A DNA stretch of 8,521 nucleotides from Thermodesulfovibrio sp. (lineage in GTDB: Bacteria; Nitrospirota; Thermodesulfovibrionia; Thermodesulfovibrionales; JdFR-85). Of this stretch, positions 1 to 6,593 are shown in pieces (the first letter of the stretch is position 1; each line of letters opens with the position of its first letter). The position numbers and the translations under genes are program-made. Location: positions 1 to 8,521 of the forward strand of contig JALUSH010000213.1 of assembly GCA_027016675.1 (NCBI GenBank), in the 5' to 3' direction. The notes below the pieces were generated by a model. That model did not search any database. It saw only the letters and a list, made by a program, of their open reading frames with translations, and was not told where the DNA came from.

Positions 1-124
1 CGGTTGGGCTAAATGAAAGGGCTATTTTGCAATATGTAGAACATCAGGAGAAAGATGATAAGGGTCAATTAGGTTTAGAGCTTGGATAACAAGAAGCCCC
101 CGACTCCTGTCGGGGGAGTTTCAC
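1..124 (+). mobile_element. Right end of an IS200/IS605-family insertion sequence (left part outside window)
   Basis: The stretch holds the C-terminus of an IS200-type TnpA gene followed 7 bases later by a perfect GC-rich hairpin: CCCCCGAC (97-104), loop TCCT, GTCGGGGG (109-116). IS200/IS605 elements lack inverted terminal repeats. They carry subterminal hairpins that TnpA recognises as single-stranded DNA, with the right-end cleavage a few bases 3' of the hairpin. AGTTTCAC at 117-124 has the look of such an end, so I place the boundary near 124; that base is inferred. The hairpin could also stop tnpA transcription, although the run after it is not a clean T-tract. The next gene begins about 40 bases on, so the element appears to have landed upstream of it without breaking it. 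Confidence 0.65.
3..89 (+). CDS. tnpA: IS200-type transposase TnpA, C-terminal fragment (cut by window edge)
   Basis: An open frame enters from the left edge and ends at TAA 87-89, giving 28 residues that begin VGLNERAILQYVEHQ and end QLGLELG. This lines up with the IS200 TnpA C-terminus as I remember it: the VG-N segment just after the catalytic Tyr, the helix of form I-x-x-Y-I-x-H-Q-x-x-x-D-K, then a G-x-QL-S/L tail. TnpA is the small Y1 HUH transposase that moves single-stranded IS copies by a transient 5'-phosphotyrosine link. The HUH motif and the catalytic Tyr lie outside the window, so it cannot be judged whether the enzyme is intact. The tail itself shows no frameshift. Confidence 0.75.
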   Translation, partial: VGLNERAILQYVEHQEKDDKGQLGLELG

Positions 125-154
125 TTTCAATTAATTGTTAGTTGTTATTTGAAC

Positions 155-161
155 AAGGAGG
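155..161 (+). promoter_or_regulatory. Ribosome binding site that sets the TPR gene start
   Basis: AAGGAGG is a full Shine-Dalgarno match and lies 5 bases before ATG 167. It decides against the upstream in-frame TTG at 149, which would place this site inside the coding region. Confidence 0.75.
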
Positions 162-166
162 CATTA

Positions 167-901
167 ATGCCCAAGCCGATCAAGAAGCGGAAGAGAAAAA
201 AACAGATTACAGAGGAAGAGGTTTACTCCTTTTTAGAGACCTGCAGAGACTACTATGACAACAACAAAAGATTTGTCCATCTCCTTGTGGTTGCTATGGT
301 CAGTCTCATATTAATTATTTTCTTTGCTACCTATTACCTTAAAGACAGGGCAAAGAAGGCCTATGCCCTTGAATACGAAGGATACAAATACTATCACAAG
401 CTTTATGATGCATCAGCACTATCTGATGATGAGGCATTAAATAAGGCGCTTGAGAAATTCCAGCTTGCCTACAAGAAAAAACCCGAGGCAATATCTCTTT
501 ACTATATAGCCCTTGTACAGCTTAAGAAAGGCCAGGAAGATGAGGCACTCAAAAGCCTTGAAACCCTTGTAAAGAAATTCCCTCGGAACAAGGAGCTGAC
601 TACACTGAGTTTGTATGAGATTGCCCAGATACAGATCAGGAAAGGAAACAGGGAATCGGCACTTAAAGATCTTGAAAAGATGTATTCTCTCTCCACTGCC
701 TACTTCAAAGACCTTGCCCTGTATGAATCAGCACGTCTGTTAGAGTCAATGAATATGCCAGAAGAGGCATTGAAGAAATACTCCCTTATTGTTGAGAAGT
801 ATCCCTCTTCACCCTACTACTCCATTGCCAGATCAAAGATTGAGGAAAAGAAGAAAAAAGAAGACAAAAAAGAAACGGATAATAAAAAGAAAACAAAATA
901 G
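167..901 (+). CDS. Membrane-anchored tetratricopeptide repeat protein (YfgM/TPR_21-like)
   Basis: The product has 244 residues. It opens with a very basic cytoplasmic tail (MPKPIKKRKRKK), then one strongly hydrophobic segment at about residues 37-58, so it is probably a single-pass inner-membrane protein with its C-terminal part in the periplasm. Residues about 65-220 are helical repeats with TPR spacing, including the A-L-x-K-F/Y and Y-x-x-A signatures (for example ALEKFQLAYKKKPEA and ALKKYSLIVEKYPSSPYY). The last 25 residues are almost all Lys, Glu and Asp and look disordered. This layout resembles YfgM-type periplasmic TPR proteins, which bind partners at the secretion or outer-membrane assembly machinery, but the exact partner cannot be read here. 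The gene lies between an IS200 end and a fadL-like gene 92 bases downstream; no clear promoter was found. Confidence 0.8.
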   Translation: MPKPIKKRKRKKQITEEEVYSFLETCRDYYDNNKRFVHLLVVAMVSLILIIFFATYYLKDRAKKAYALEYEGYKYYHKLYDASALSDDEALNKALEKFQLAYKKKPEAISLYYIALVQLKKGQEDEALKSLETLVKKFPRNKELTTLSLYEIAQIQIRKGNRESALKDLEKMYSLSTAYFKDLALYESARLLESMNMPEEALKKYSLIVEKYPSSPYYSIARSKIEEKKKKEDKKETDNKKKTK

Positions 902-982
902 ACAGATTTTAAAGAAATACAAGAACAGGAAGGATGTGCAGTAATGGGGTGTTTCGCTTCAGTCAAAAACACTTTTTAACAA

Positions 983-990
983 AAGGAGGT
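983..990 (+). promoter_or_regulatory. Ribosome binding site that sets a GTG start for the FadL-like gene
   Basis: AAGGAGGT is a near-perfect anti-16S match and lies 3 bases before GTG 994. The earlier in-frame ATG at 934 has only AGGAAGG at 927-933 directly abutting it, with no spacer. Starting there would also add 20 residues ahead of a well-formed signal peptide. Confidence 0.75.
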
Positions 991-993
991 AAC

Positions 994-2379
994 GTGATTA
1001 GATCAGCAGGAATTAATCCAGTGAAGTGCTTTTTTGTGTTACTTTTCCTTTCTATTCTGCTATTTTTTCCTCTAAAGGACAACGCATCAGCTGCTGGCTT
1101 TGCAATTATTGAACAGAGCGTAAGTGGTCTTGGAAATGCCTATGCTGGTGGTTCAGCTGCAGCTGAGGATGCTACCACACTTTTTTATAATCCAGCAGGA
1201 ATAACAAGGCTTAAAGGTTCACAGTTTATAATAGGCGGACACGTCATAATTCCGGAGGCAAAGTTCAAGAACAAAGGTTCCACCCATGTGCTTCAGGGAA
1301 TCACTGGTGTGGGACTCAGGGGTAACAATGGAGGAGATGGAGGAGTTACGGTCTATGTGCCAAACCTCTATTATGCCAGGCCTTTTACTGACAGACTGTA
1401 TTTTGGTTTTGCTGTAAACTCTCCCTTTGGCCTCAGCACAGAGTATGATAAAGACTGGGTGGGCCGTTATCATGCAATAAAATCAGATATGCTCACAATT
1501 AATATAAATCCTTCCATTGCATATAAACTGACTGACAGATTGAGTGTGGCTGGAGGAATTGATATTCAGTATCTGAAGGCAGAACTAAGCAGTGCCATTG
1601 ACTTTGGCACTCTTGATGCCATAGGATACTTTGCACCAGTTGTTCCTGCAGGTGCACTGGGTTTAACTCCACAGGGTGCTGATGGCTATGTGACCCTTAA
1701 GGGAGATAGCTGGGGATATGGTTTTAATTTCGGAGTGCTTTATGAATTCAATGAATCAACTCGTATGGGTATTTCATACCGATCACGTATAACACATCGT
1801 GTAAAGGGTGATGCAGACTTCTCGAATGTACCTGCCGGGCTTTCACCTTTGCCAGTTTTTAAGGACACTGATGCCTCTGCAAAGATTATACTACCTGACT
1901 CCTTTTCAGTTGGTTTTTATCAAAAGTTGACCCCTGAGCTGGCCTTAATGGGTGATATTACCCTTACACGCTGGAGTGTGCTTGAGGAATTAAGGTTTCA
2001 GTTTGACAACCCAAACCAGCCTGATAGTGTAACAACAACACGCTGGGGTGACAGTTTCCGTTACTCCCTTGGCATGAGCTACTATGCATCAAAGAAACTC
2101 ACCCTCAGAACAGGCATTGCCTATGATGAAACACCTATCAAGGAAGCGCGTTACAGAACCCCAAGGATACCTGATGGTGACCGCCTGTGGCTGGCAGTTG
2201 GGATAGGTTATGCTCATGGCAAGCATTTCACCATTGATCTTGGTTATGCCCATCTGTTTGTTAATGATCCAGAGATAAGGAAAACCCCTGCAGGAGAAGA
2301 CCTGCTCAGGGGTGGCCTTAGAGGTAACTTTGATGCTAATGTTAATATAATCAGTGCCCAGCTTACATATAAGTTTTGA
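994..2379 (+). CDS. FadL/OmpP1-family outer-membrane transporter (long-chain fatty acids or other hydrophobic compounds)
   Basis: With the GTG start the product has 461 residues, close to the usual size of the family. Residues 1-33 form a signal peptide: a short basic start, a hydrophobic core at about 12-27 and a likely cleavage after A-S-A at 31-33. The mature N-terminus AGFAIIEQSVSGLGNAYAGG and the later FYNPAG (64-69) are family hallmarks, corresponding to the plug that fills the barrel. The rest alternates polar and aromatic residues as expected for transmembrane beta strands. The chain ends in AQLTYKF, with the terminal Phe that the BAM machinery recognises. FadL proteins pass hydrophobic molecules such as long-chain fatty acids sideways through the barrel wall; relatives carry toluene and similar compounds. 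The acyl-activating enzyme just downstream favours fatty acids here. Confidence 0.9.
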   Translation: MIRSAGINPVKCFFVLLFLSILLFFPLKDNASAAGFAIIEQSVSGLGNAYAGGSAAAEDATTLFYNPAGITRLKGSQFIIGGHVIIPEAKFKNKGSTHVLQGITGVGLRGNNGGDGGVTVYVPNLYYARPFTDRLYFGFAVNSPFGLSTEYDKDWVGRYHAIKSDMLTININPSIAYKLTDRLSVAGGIDIQYLKAELSSAIDFGTLDAIGYFAPVVPAGALGLTPQGADGYVTLKGDSWGYGFNFGVLYEFNESTRMGISYRSRITHRVKGDADFSNVPAGLSPLPVFKDTDASAKIILPDSFSVGFYQKLTPELALMGDITLTRWSVLEELRFQFDNPNQPDSVTTTRWGDSFRYSLGMSYYASKKLTLRTGIAYDETPIKEARYRTPRIPDGDRLWLAVGIGYAHGKHFTIDLGYAHLFVNDPEIRKTPAGEDLLRGGLRGNFDANVNIISAQLTYKF

Positions 2380-2456
2380 TAAGGTTCAGCCCGGATCCAG
2401 ATGTAATACAACTAAAAACTGCTATTACTTTATTGCAGGTTCCTGTTCATATTGTT

Positions 2457-2486
2457 TTGAAAAAGGGGATGCAGGAATTTTATACT
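2457..2486 (+). promoter_or_regulatory. Candidate sigma-70 promoter immediately before the acyl synthetase start
   Basis: TTGAAA at 2457-2462 and TATACT at 2481-2486 are each 5 of 6 matches to consensus, separated by 18 bases. The predicted first transcribed base falls at about 2492-2493, on the ATG itself, so the mRNA would have essentially no leader. This agrees with the lack of a properly spaced Shine-Dalgarno site there. Prediction by eye only. Confidence 0.5.
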
Positions 2487-2488
2487 AA

Positions 2489-4012
2489 GTGATGCAGGCA
2501 CAGTTACACCATATCTTTATTGAACAGGCAAAAAGGCAGGGAAAGAAACTTGCCTTTATTGACTGTACCACCAACAGGCGTATTTCCTACGAAAGGGCCC
2601 TTATGGGTTCGCTAATACTTGCTAACAGATTTAAAATCTACAAAGATGGATACCTGGGGATAATGCTTCCAACCTCTGCAGGATGCGCCCTTTCCATAAT
2701 AGGAGCACTGATGAATGGCAAGATACCCGTGATGATAAACTATTCTACAGGTGCCAGGGAAAATGTCGAATACGCCAAAAGAAAATGCAACTTTGAAACA
2801 GTTATTACCTCAAGGGCCTTGCTGAATAAGATAAACTGTCCCCATGTAAGGGGGATGGTTTACATTGAAGACATTATGGATAATATCAAAAAGACAGAGA
2901 AGATAAAGGCACTGTTTCTCTCCAGACTGCCTCTTGGTCTGATTAAAAAGACAGTTCATTCAGGTGATATGGATGAGGAGTGTGTAATCCTCTTTACCAG
3001 TGGAAGCGAGAGAGACCCCAAGGCAGTGCAACTGACACACAGGAACATACTCTCCAATATAGAAGGCTTCAGTAAGGTAATACACCTGTCAGAAGAGGAC
3101 AGAATACTTGCCAATCTGCCCTATTTCCATGTGTTCGGACTTACTGTGAACCTCTGGACGCCTATTTATCACGGTATGACCATTATTACCTATGCAAATC
3201 CACTGGATTACAGAAGGATTTGCGAGATCATAAAAGAGGAAAAGCCAACGATGTTCGTAGGAACACCAAGCTTCCTATGGGGATATCTGAGAAGGTCAGA
3301 GGAAGGAGATTTTAAAAGCATCCGACTTGCAGTATGTGGTGCTGACAAGTGTCCTGATAGCCTGCGTGAGGGATTCATGAAAAAACACGGGATCACACTG
3401 CTTGAAGGCTATGGAACCACAGAGACATCACCTGTAATCTCTGTTAATACCCCTGAAGCAAACAGACCTGGCAGTGTTGGCAGGGTTATACCAGGAGTGG
3501 AGGTAAAGATTGAGGATTATGAAACAGGCGAGGAGTGTCCTCCTAATAAAGTGGGCAGAATCCTTGTGAAGGGAGACATTGTAATGAAGGGGTATCTTGA
3601 TGACCTTGAGGAGACATCCCTGAGACTTCGGAAAGGCTGGTATGATACAGGGGATATGGGATACCTTGACGAGGATGGCTTCCTCTGGCATGCAGGACGT
3701 CTCAAACGGTTTGTAAAGATCGGTGGAGAGATGGTATCCCTGGTGAGGGTGGAGAATGTACTTGAGAAGTATCTGCCTGCAGATGTGGAGTGCTGTGTGG
3801 TGGAATTGCCTGACCCTGTAAAGGGTGCCAGGATAGTTGTGGCTGTAACAAAACCTGTTAATGAGAAGGAGATAATAAAAAAGATAACAAAGGAACTACC
3901 AAATATAGCCCTGCCAAAGCATTTTATTGTTATAGAAGACCTGCCCAAGATGGGTAGCGGCAAGATAGACTTTCGCAAGACAACAGAGATGGTACAGGAA
4001 AGATTGCATTGA
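2489..4012 (+). CDS. Stand-alone acyl-ACP/acyl-CoA synthetase, ANL superfamily, Aas-type AMP-binding domain
   Basis: The product has 506-507 residues. It should adenylate a fatty acid with ATP and pass the acyl group to ACP or CoA. Numbered from ATG 2492, visible motifs are the phosphate-binding loop FTSGSERDPKAV with LTHRNI (about 168-186), LPYFHVFGLTV, GYGTTE (306-311), GWYDTGD (382-388), GRLKRFVKIGGEMVSL, and GSGKIDF with the probable catalytic Lys491. The TSGSE form, the LPxFHxFGLTV block and the KRFxKIxGEMVSL block match the synthetase half of E. coli Aas rather than FadD. The acyltransferase half of Aas is absent. GTG 2489 and ATG 2492 are adjacent in-frame starts; the nearest AGGA is about 15 bases from the ATG, so a leaderless ATG start is plausible. 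It follows the FadL-like gene by 109 bases, suggesting fatty-acid scavenging or recycling. Confidence 0.88.
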   Translation: MMQAQLHHIFIEQAKRQGKKLAFIDCTTNRRISYERALMGSLILANRFKIYKDGYLGIMLPTSAGCALSIIGALMNGKIPVMINYSTGARENVEYAKRKCNFETVITSRALLNKINCPHVRGMVYIEDIMDNIKKTEKIKALFLSRLPLGLIKKTVHSGDMDEECVILFTSGSERDPKAVQLTHRNILSNIEGFSKVIHLSEEDRILANLPYFHVFGLTVNLWTPIYHGMTIITYANPLDYRRICEIIKEEKPTMFVGTPSFLWGYLRRSEEGDFKSIRLAVCGADKCPDSLREGFMKKHGITLLEGYGTTETSPVISVNTPEANRPGSVGRVIPGVEVKIEDYETGEECPPNKVGRILVKGDIVMKGYLDDLEETSLRLRKGWYDTGDMGYLDEDGFLWHAGRLKRFVKIGGEMVSLVRVENVLEKYLPADVECCVVELPDPVKGARIVVAVTKPVNEKEIIKKITKELPNIALPKHFIVIEDLPKMGSGKIDFRKTTEMVQERLH

Positions 4013-4033
4013 TGCCTATCAGATCGAAGTGCT

Positions 4034-4864
4034 ATGGTTGATATAATCAAAGCATCAGGTGAGGTTGAACCATTTGATTCACAAAAATTTCTTTCATCAT
4101 TAAAACGCTCAGGTGCAAGCGAAGAGCTTGCACAAAAGGTATTAGAAAAAATACTTCCTGAAATCACCCCCAACACAAAAACAAAAACCATCTACAGACT
4201 TGCCTACAGGGAACTAAAAAGGCTTAATCATGCCTCAAGCCTTCGTTACTCTCTGAAAAAGGCCATATTCAGACTCGGACCTACTGGATACCCCTTTGAA
4301 AAATACTTTGCCCGTTTACTTAACGAGTATGGATATAAAACAGAGGTAGGTCTAATAATTGATGGGAGATGTATAAAACATGAGGTTGATGTGCTGGCTG
4401 TTGGAGAAGATGAGGTAATGGTTGTGGAATGCAAGTATCATAACAGTGCTGATCGTACAACCAGCTCCAAAGATGCCCTCTATGTACAATCACGGTTTGA
4501 GGATCTCAGGCCGATAATTGAACAGCAATACAGAGGAAAGAGATTTGCTGGATATCTTGTAACAAATACAAGGTTTTCCACTGATGCTATCCAGTATGCA
4601 GAGTGCTCCGGATATAAATTAATAGGCTGGAAATATCCTCCTGATGGCGGTCTTGAGAAAAGGGTTGAAGACAAAAACCTCTATCCTGTAACAGTCATAT
4701 CTGGAATCAAATCAGGTCTGATAACAGGTCTTATTCAACAAGACATAATCCTTTTAAAAGACATCCTTCCCTATAAAGTGCATGAGATAGAAAGGCTTCT
4801 AAGACTGCCTTATAAAAGTGCGGTCAGGTTAAAAGAGCAGGTTGAACTGATATACGATGCATAG
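4034..4864 (+). CDS. ATP-cone domain fused to an Mrr-like PD-(D/E)XK nuclease
   Basis: The product has 276 residues in three parts. Residues 1-80 look like an ATP-cone (IIKASGEVEPFDSQKF, then TIYRLAYRELKR), the small nucleotide-binding module best known as the allosteric site of ribonucleotide reductases and NrdR. Residues about 86-200 look like an Mrr_cat restriction-endonuclease fold: conserved helix YPFEKYFARLLNEYGY, then Asp119 in HEVDVL, and Glu132-x-Lys134 in VVECKYH. All PD-(D/E)XK catalytic residues are therefore present. Residues about 225-275 form a helical tail rich in Leu and Lys that may be a helix-hairpin-helix DNA-binding element. The gene starts 21 bases after the acyl synthetase stop with only a weak GAAG site, so it may be co-transcribed with it. 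No methyltransferase or other defence gene is adjacent. The likely role is nucleotide-controlled DNA cleavage or repair; the substrate is unknown. Confidence 0.8.
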   Translation: MVDIIKASGEVEPFDSQKFLSSLKRSGASEELAQKVLEKILPEITPNTKTKTIYRLAYRELKRLNHASSLRYSLKKAIFRLGPTGYPFEKYFARLLNEYGYKTEVGLIIDGRCIKHEVDVLAVGEDEVMVVECKYHNSADRTTSSKDALYVQSRFEDLRPIIEQQYRGKRFAGYLVTNTRFSTDAIQYAECSGYKLIGWKYPPDGGLEKRVEDKNLYPVTVISGIKSGLITGLIQQDIILLKDILPYKVHEIERLLRLPYKSAVRLKEQVELIYDA

Positions 4865-5053
4865 ATAATGCAAAGGATATACACCCTATTAATTCTCAAA
4901 ATGAATCTTCTATAGTTTTAGCTCAGAGAGGATTCATTTCGAGCAGATGTGTGTCAAAGTAAATAGACAGTAGTAAAGCTTCACGACCAAAGGGCAGGGG
5001 GGTCTGGCGAAATTCGTAAATTTTATTCTATCAAGTAATCTAAAAGGGGGTTT
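4865..5053. other. 189-bp intergenic region with a long hairpin and a G-rich tract
   Basis: No coding region is visible. It holds the inverted repeat described separately at 4895-4943, then a small dyad TGTC (4952-4955) to GACA (4966-4969). A G-rich stretch follows at 4991-5002, ahead of an A/T-rich segment containing AAATT (5011-5015)/AAATTT around CGTA. It separates the nuclease gene from the cytochrome gene and is the longest gap in the window, so regulation of the cytochrome gene is the likeliest purpose. It could also be a decayed mobile-element remnant. Confidence 0.5.
4895..4943. repeat. Long imperfect inverted repeat (hairpin)
   Basis: AAATGAATCTTCT (4899-4911) pairs with AGAGGATTCATTT (4927-4939) over 13 positions, 12 Watson-Crick and one G-U, around a 15-base loop. 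After a single A/C mismatch, CTC (4895-4897) pairs with GAG (4941-4943), making a 17-position stem. No T-run follows on either strand, so it does not look like an ordinary intrinsic terminator. It could be a structured 3' end of the nuclease transcript, an operator, or a small mobile-element remnant. Confidence 0.65.
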
Positions 5054-6490
5054 TTGTATAATAAATCCATGAGATCAAATTGTATCATTATTTTTCTTTT
5101 TGCATTCCTTGGCCTTTTATACCCACATTACCTTTCTGCCATTGATCATGGTCAGTTCATAACAGGTACATTCTGCTCTGGTGAAGATGTGACACGATTC
5201 TGTATAAAATGCCACCGTAAAGAGGCAGAAGATTTTATCAAGACCCCGCACTGGAGATGGAAAGGCCCACCAAGGCTGGTAGAAGGTCTGGAAGACACTG
5301 GACAGGAGTACGGAAAGATAAACCTTATAAACAACTTCTGTATCTCCATACAGGGTGGGCCTGACTGGCAAAATGTTGAATCCTGCTCAAGGTGTCATCC
5401 AAGCTATGGTTTTAAAGATAAGAACTTTGATTTTAATGATATTACAAAAATCGACTGTCTCATCTGCCATGAACAATCAGGTTTTTATCATCGTGGTAGT
5501 GCTGGCAAGCTGGAGTTTGCAGTAAAGGGGTACGATGAAAGGCTTCTTAAGAGAGCAGTGGCAAGCGTTGGAAAACCAACAAGGAAGAACTGTGGAGCCT
5601 GTCACTTTTTTGGTGGTGGAGGTGATGGTGTAAAACATGGTGATCTGGATTCATCGCTTATAAATCCCTCCAGGAGGCTTGATGTCCACATGGGCACGGA
5701 TGGTTTGAATATGGTCTGTCAGGATTGTCACAGAACAAAGAACCACCGTATCAGTGGGGCCTCTACCTTGCTGGCAACCTATGATGGCAGAGTATATTGT
5801 GAAAACTGTCATGGGCATGCCCCTCACAATGACGAGGATAAAAGTGGCCATATTCTTAATAAACATGCAATAAGAGTTGCCTGTCAGAGCTGTCATATTC
5901 CTTATTTTGCGAGGGAACTGCCCACAAAACTCTACTGGGACTGGTCTGCTGTAGGACAGGATCTACATCCACCTGAGCAATTCGGAAAAGAGACCTATCT
6001 TAAACACAAAGGCCTGTTCAGATGGGGAAAGAATGTTATTCCTGAGTATGCATGGTATAAGGGAAAGATAAAAAGATACCTTAAAGGTGAAACTATTGAT
6101 ACAAGAAGAGGAATATTGTTTATCTCCAAACCACTTGGTAGCAGAGATGATGATGTATCAAAGATATATCCCTTTAAGATTCACAGAGGCAGACAGCCCT
6201 TGGATTCTGTTTACAAATACCTGCTGATCCCTCACCTTCATAACGGACTCTGGTCACACTATAACTGGGAAAGGGCATTAATCGATGGGACAAAGGGCTC
6301 TGGACTGCCCTTCAGTGGGAAATATGAATTTGTTTCCACAGCCTACTACGGAAGCATAAACCATCAGGTTGCCCCAAAGGAACAGGCACTCAAGTGTAAA
6401 GACTGTCATTACAATTCCAGAAGAATCAGATGGAATGCTCTGGGTTACAAAGAGGATCCTGCCTTGAGAATGAGAACACATTTAAAATAG
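5054..6490 (+). CDS. Octaheme c-type cytochrome, tetrathionate reductase (OTR) family
   Basis: The product has 478 residues from TTG 5054 or 473 from ATG 5069. A hydrophobic signal sequence (IIIFLFAFLGLLYPHYLSA) directs it to the periplasm. Numbered from TTG there are exactly eight CxxCH heme sites, at Cys50, 111, 135, 180, 222, 249, 277 and 448. The spacing, the N-terminal TRFCIKCHRKEAEDFIKTPHW block and the GACHFFGGGGDGVKHGDLD block match the OTR family (TIGR04315 in memory). The characterised Shewanella member reduces tetrathionate, and also nitrite and hydroxylamine in vitro, using one Lys-ligated active-site heme. Lys194 in the glycine-rich block is a candidate for that ligand, which is an inference. 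The start is uncertain: AAGGGGG at 5044-5050 is 3 bases from TTG 5054 but 18 from ATG 5069, and a -10 box suits the ATG instead. No electron-donating membrane partner is adjacent. Confidence 0.9.
   Translation: MYNKSMRSNCIIIFLFAFLGLLYPHYLSAIDHGQFITGTFCSGEDVTRFCIKCHRKEAEDFIKTPHWRWKGPPRLVEGLEDTGQEYGKINLINNFCISIQGGPDWQNVESCSRCHPSYGFKDKNFDFNDITKIDCLICHEQSGFYHRGSAGKLEFAVKGYDERLLKRAVASVGKPTRKNCGACHFFGGGGDGVKHGDLDSSLINPSRRLDVHMGTDGLNMVCQDCHRTKNHRISGASTLLATYDGRVYCENCHGHAPHNDEDKSGHILNKHAIRVACQSCHIPYFARELPTKLYWDWSAVGQDLHPPEQFGKETYLKHKGLFRWGKNVIPEYAWYKGKIKRYLKGETIDTRRGILFISKPLGSRDDDVSKIYPFKIHRGRQPLDSVYKYLLIPHLHNGLWSHYNWERALIDGTKGSGLPFSGKYEFVSTAYYGSINHQVAPKEQALKCKDCHYNSRRIRWNALGYKEDPALRMRTHLK
5057..5062 (+). 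promoter_or_regulatory. Candidate -10 box at the cytochrome start
   Basis: TATAAT is a perfect consensus -10. Its expected first transcribed base is about 5069, exactly the in-frame ATG, which would give a leaderless mRNA. No convincing -35 is present at 16-18 bases upstream, and the box lies inside the reading frame if TTG 5054 is the true start, so the two models exclude each other. Confidence 0.35.
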
Positions 6491-6522
6491 ACCACTTAAT
6501 AAACCATCTCCTCATCGCTCTG

Positions 6523-6552
6523 TTGTTTCTATTTATACTTTTTTGTGATAAT
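6523..6552 (+). promoter_or_regulatory. Candidate promoter for thiE and the radical SAM gene
   Basis: TTGTTT (6523-6528) and GATAAT (6547-6552) are separated by 18 bases. A TG one base before the -10 (TGT at 6544-6546) gives an extended -10. The predicted start near 6559 leaves a leader of about 35 bases that includes AAGGA at 6580-6584, nine bases before the thiE ATG. The -35 is a weak match. No TPP riboswitch signature is visible in the leader. Confidence 0.4.
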
Positions 6553-6593
6553 AAAGTACGCATTGTAATTAATCATGAAAAGGAATTTGTAAT

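Noticed and set aside
949..977. Possible intrinsic terminator between the TPR and FadL-like genes: GTGTTT (949-954), AAACAC (967-972), then five Ts.
   Set aside because: The stem is only six mostly A/T pairs around a 12-base loop, too weak to call. The layout is suggestive, but the genes may be co-transcribed.
2469..2492. Seven-codon open frame (ATG to TGA) whose stop overlaps the acyl synthetase ATG.
   Set aside because: Its purine-rich AAAAGGGG directly abuts the ATG with no spacer, and the predicted promoter -10 lies inside it, so translation is unlikely.
3517..4191. A 224-codon open frame on the minus strand.
   Set aside because: It runs antisense to the well-supported acyl synthetase and the nuclease start. 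Its translation is rich in Ser, Arg, Pro and Thr with no recognisable motif, as expected for an antisense shadow.
6491..6593. TPP riboswitch ahead of thiE.
   Set aside because: The 103-base gap lacks the conserved THI-box elements, and the likely leader of about 35 bases is too short to hold one.
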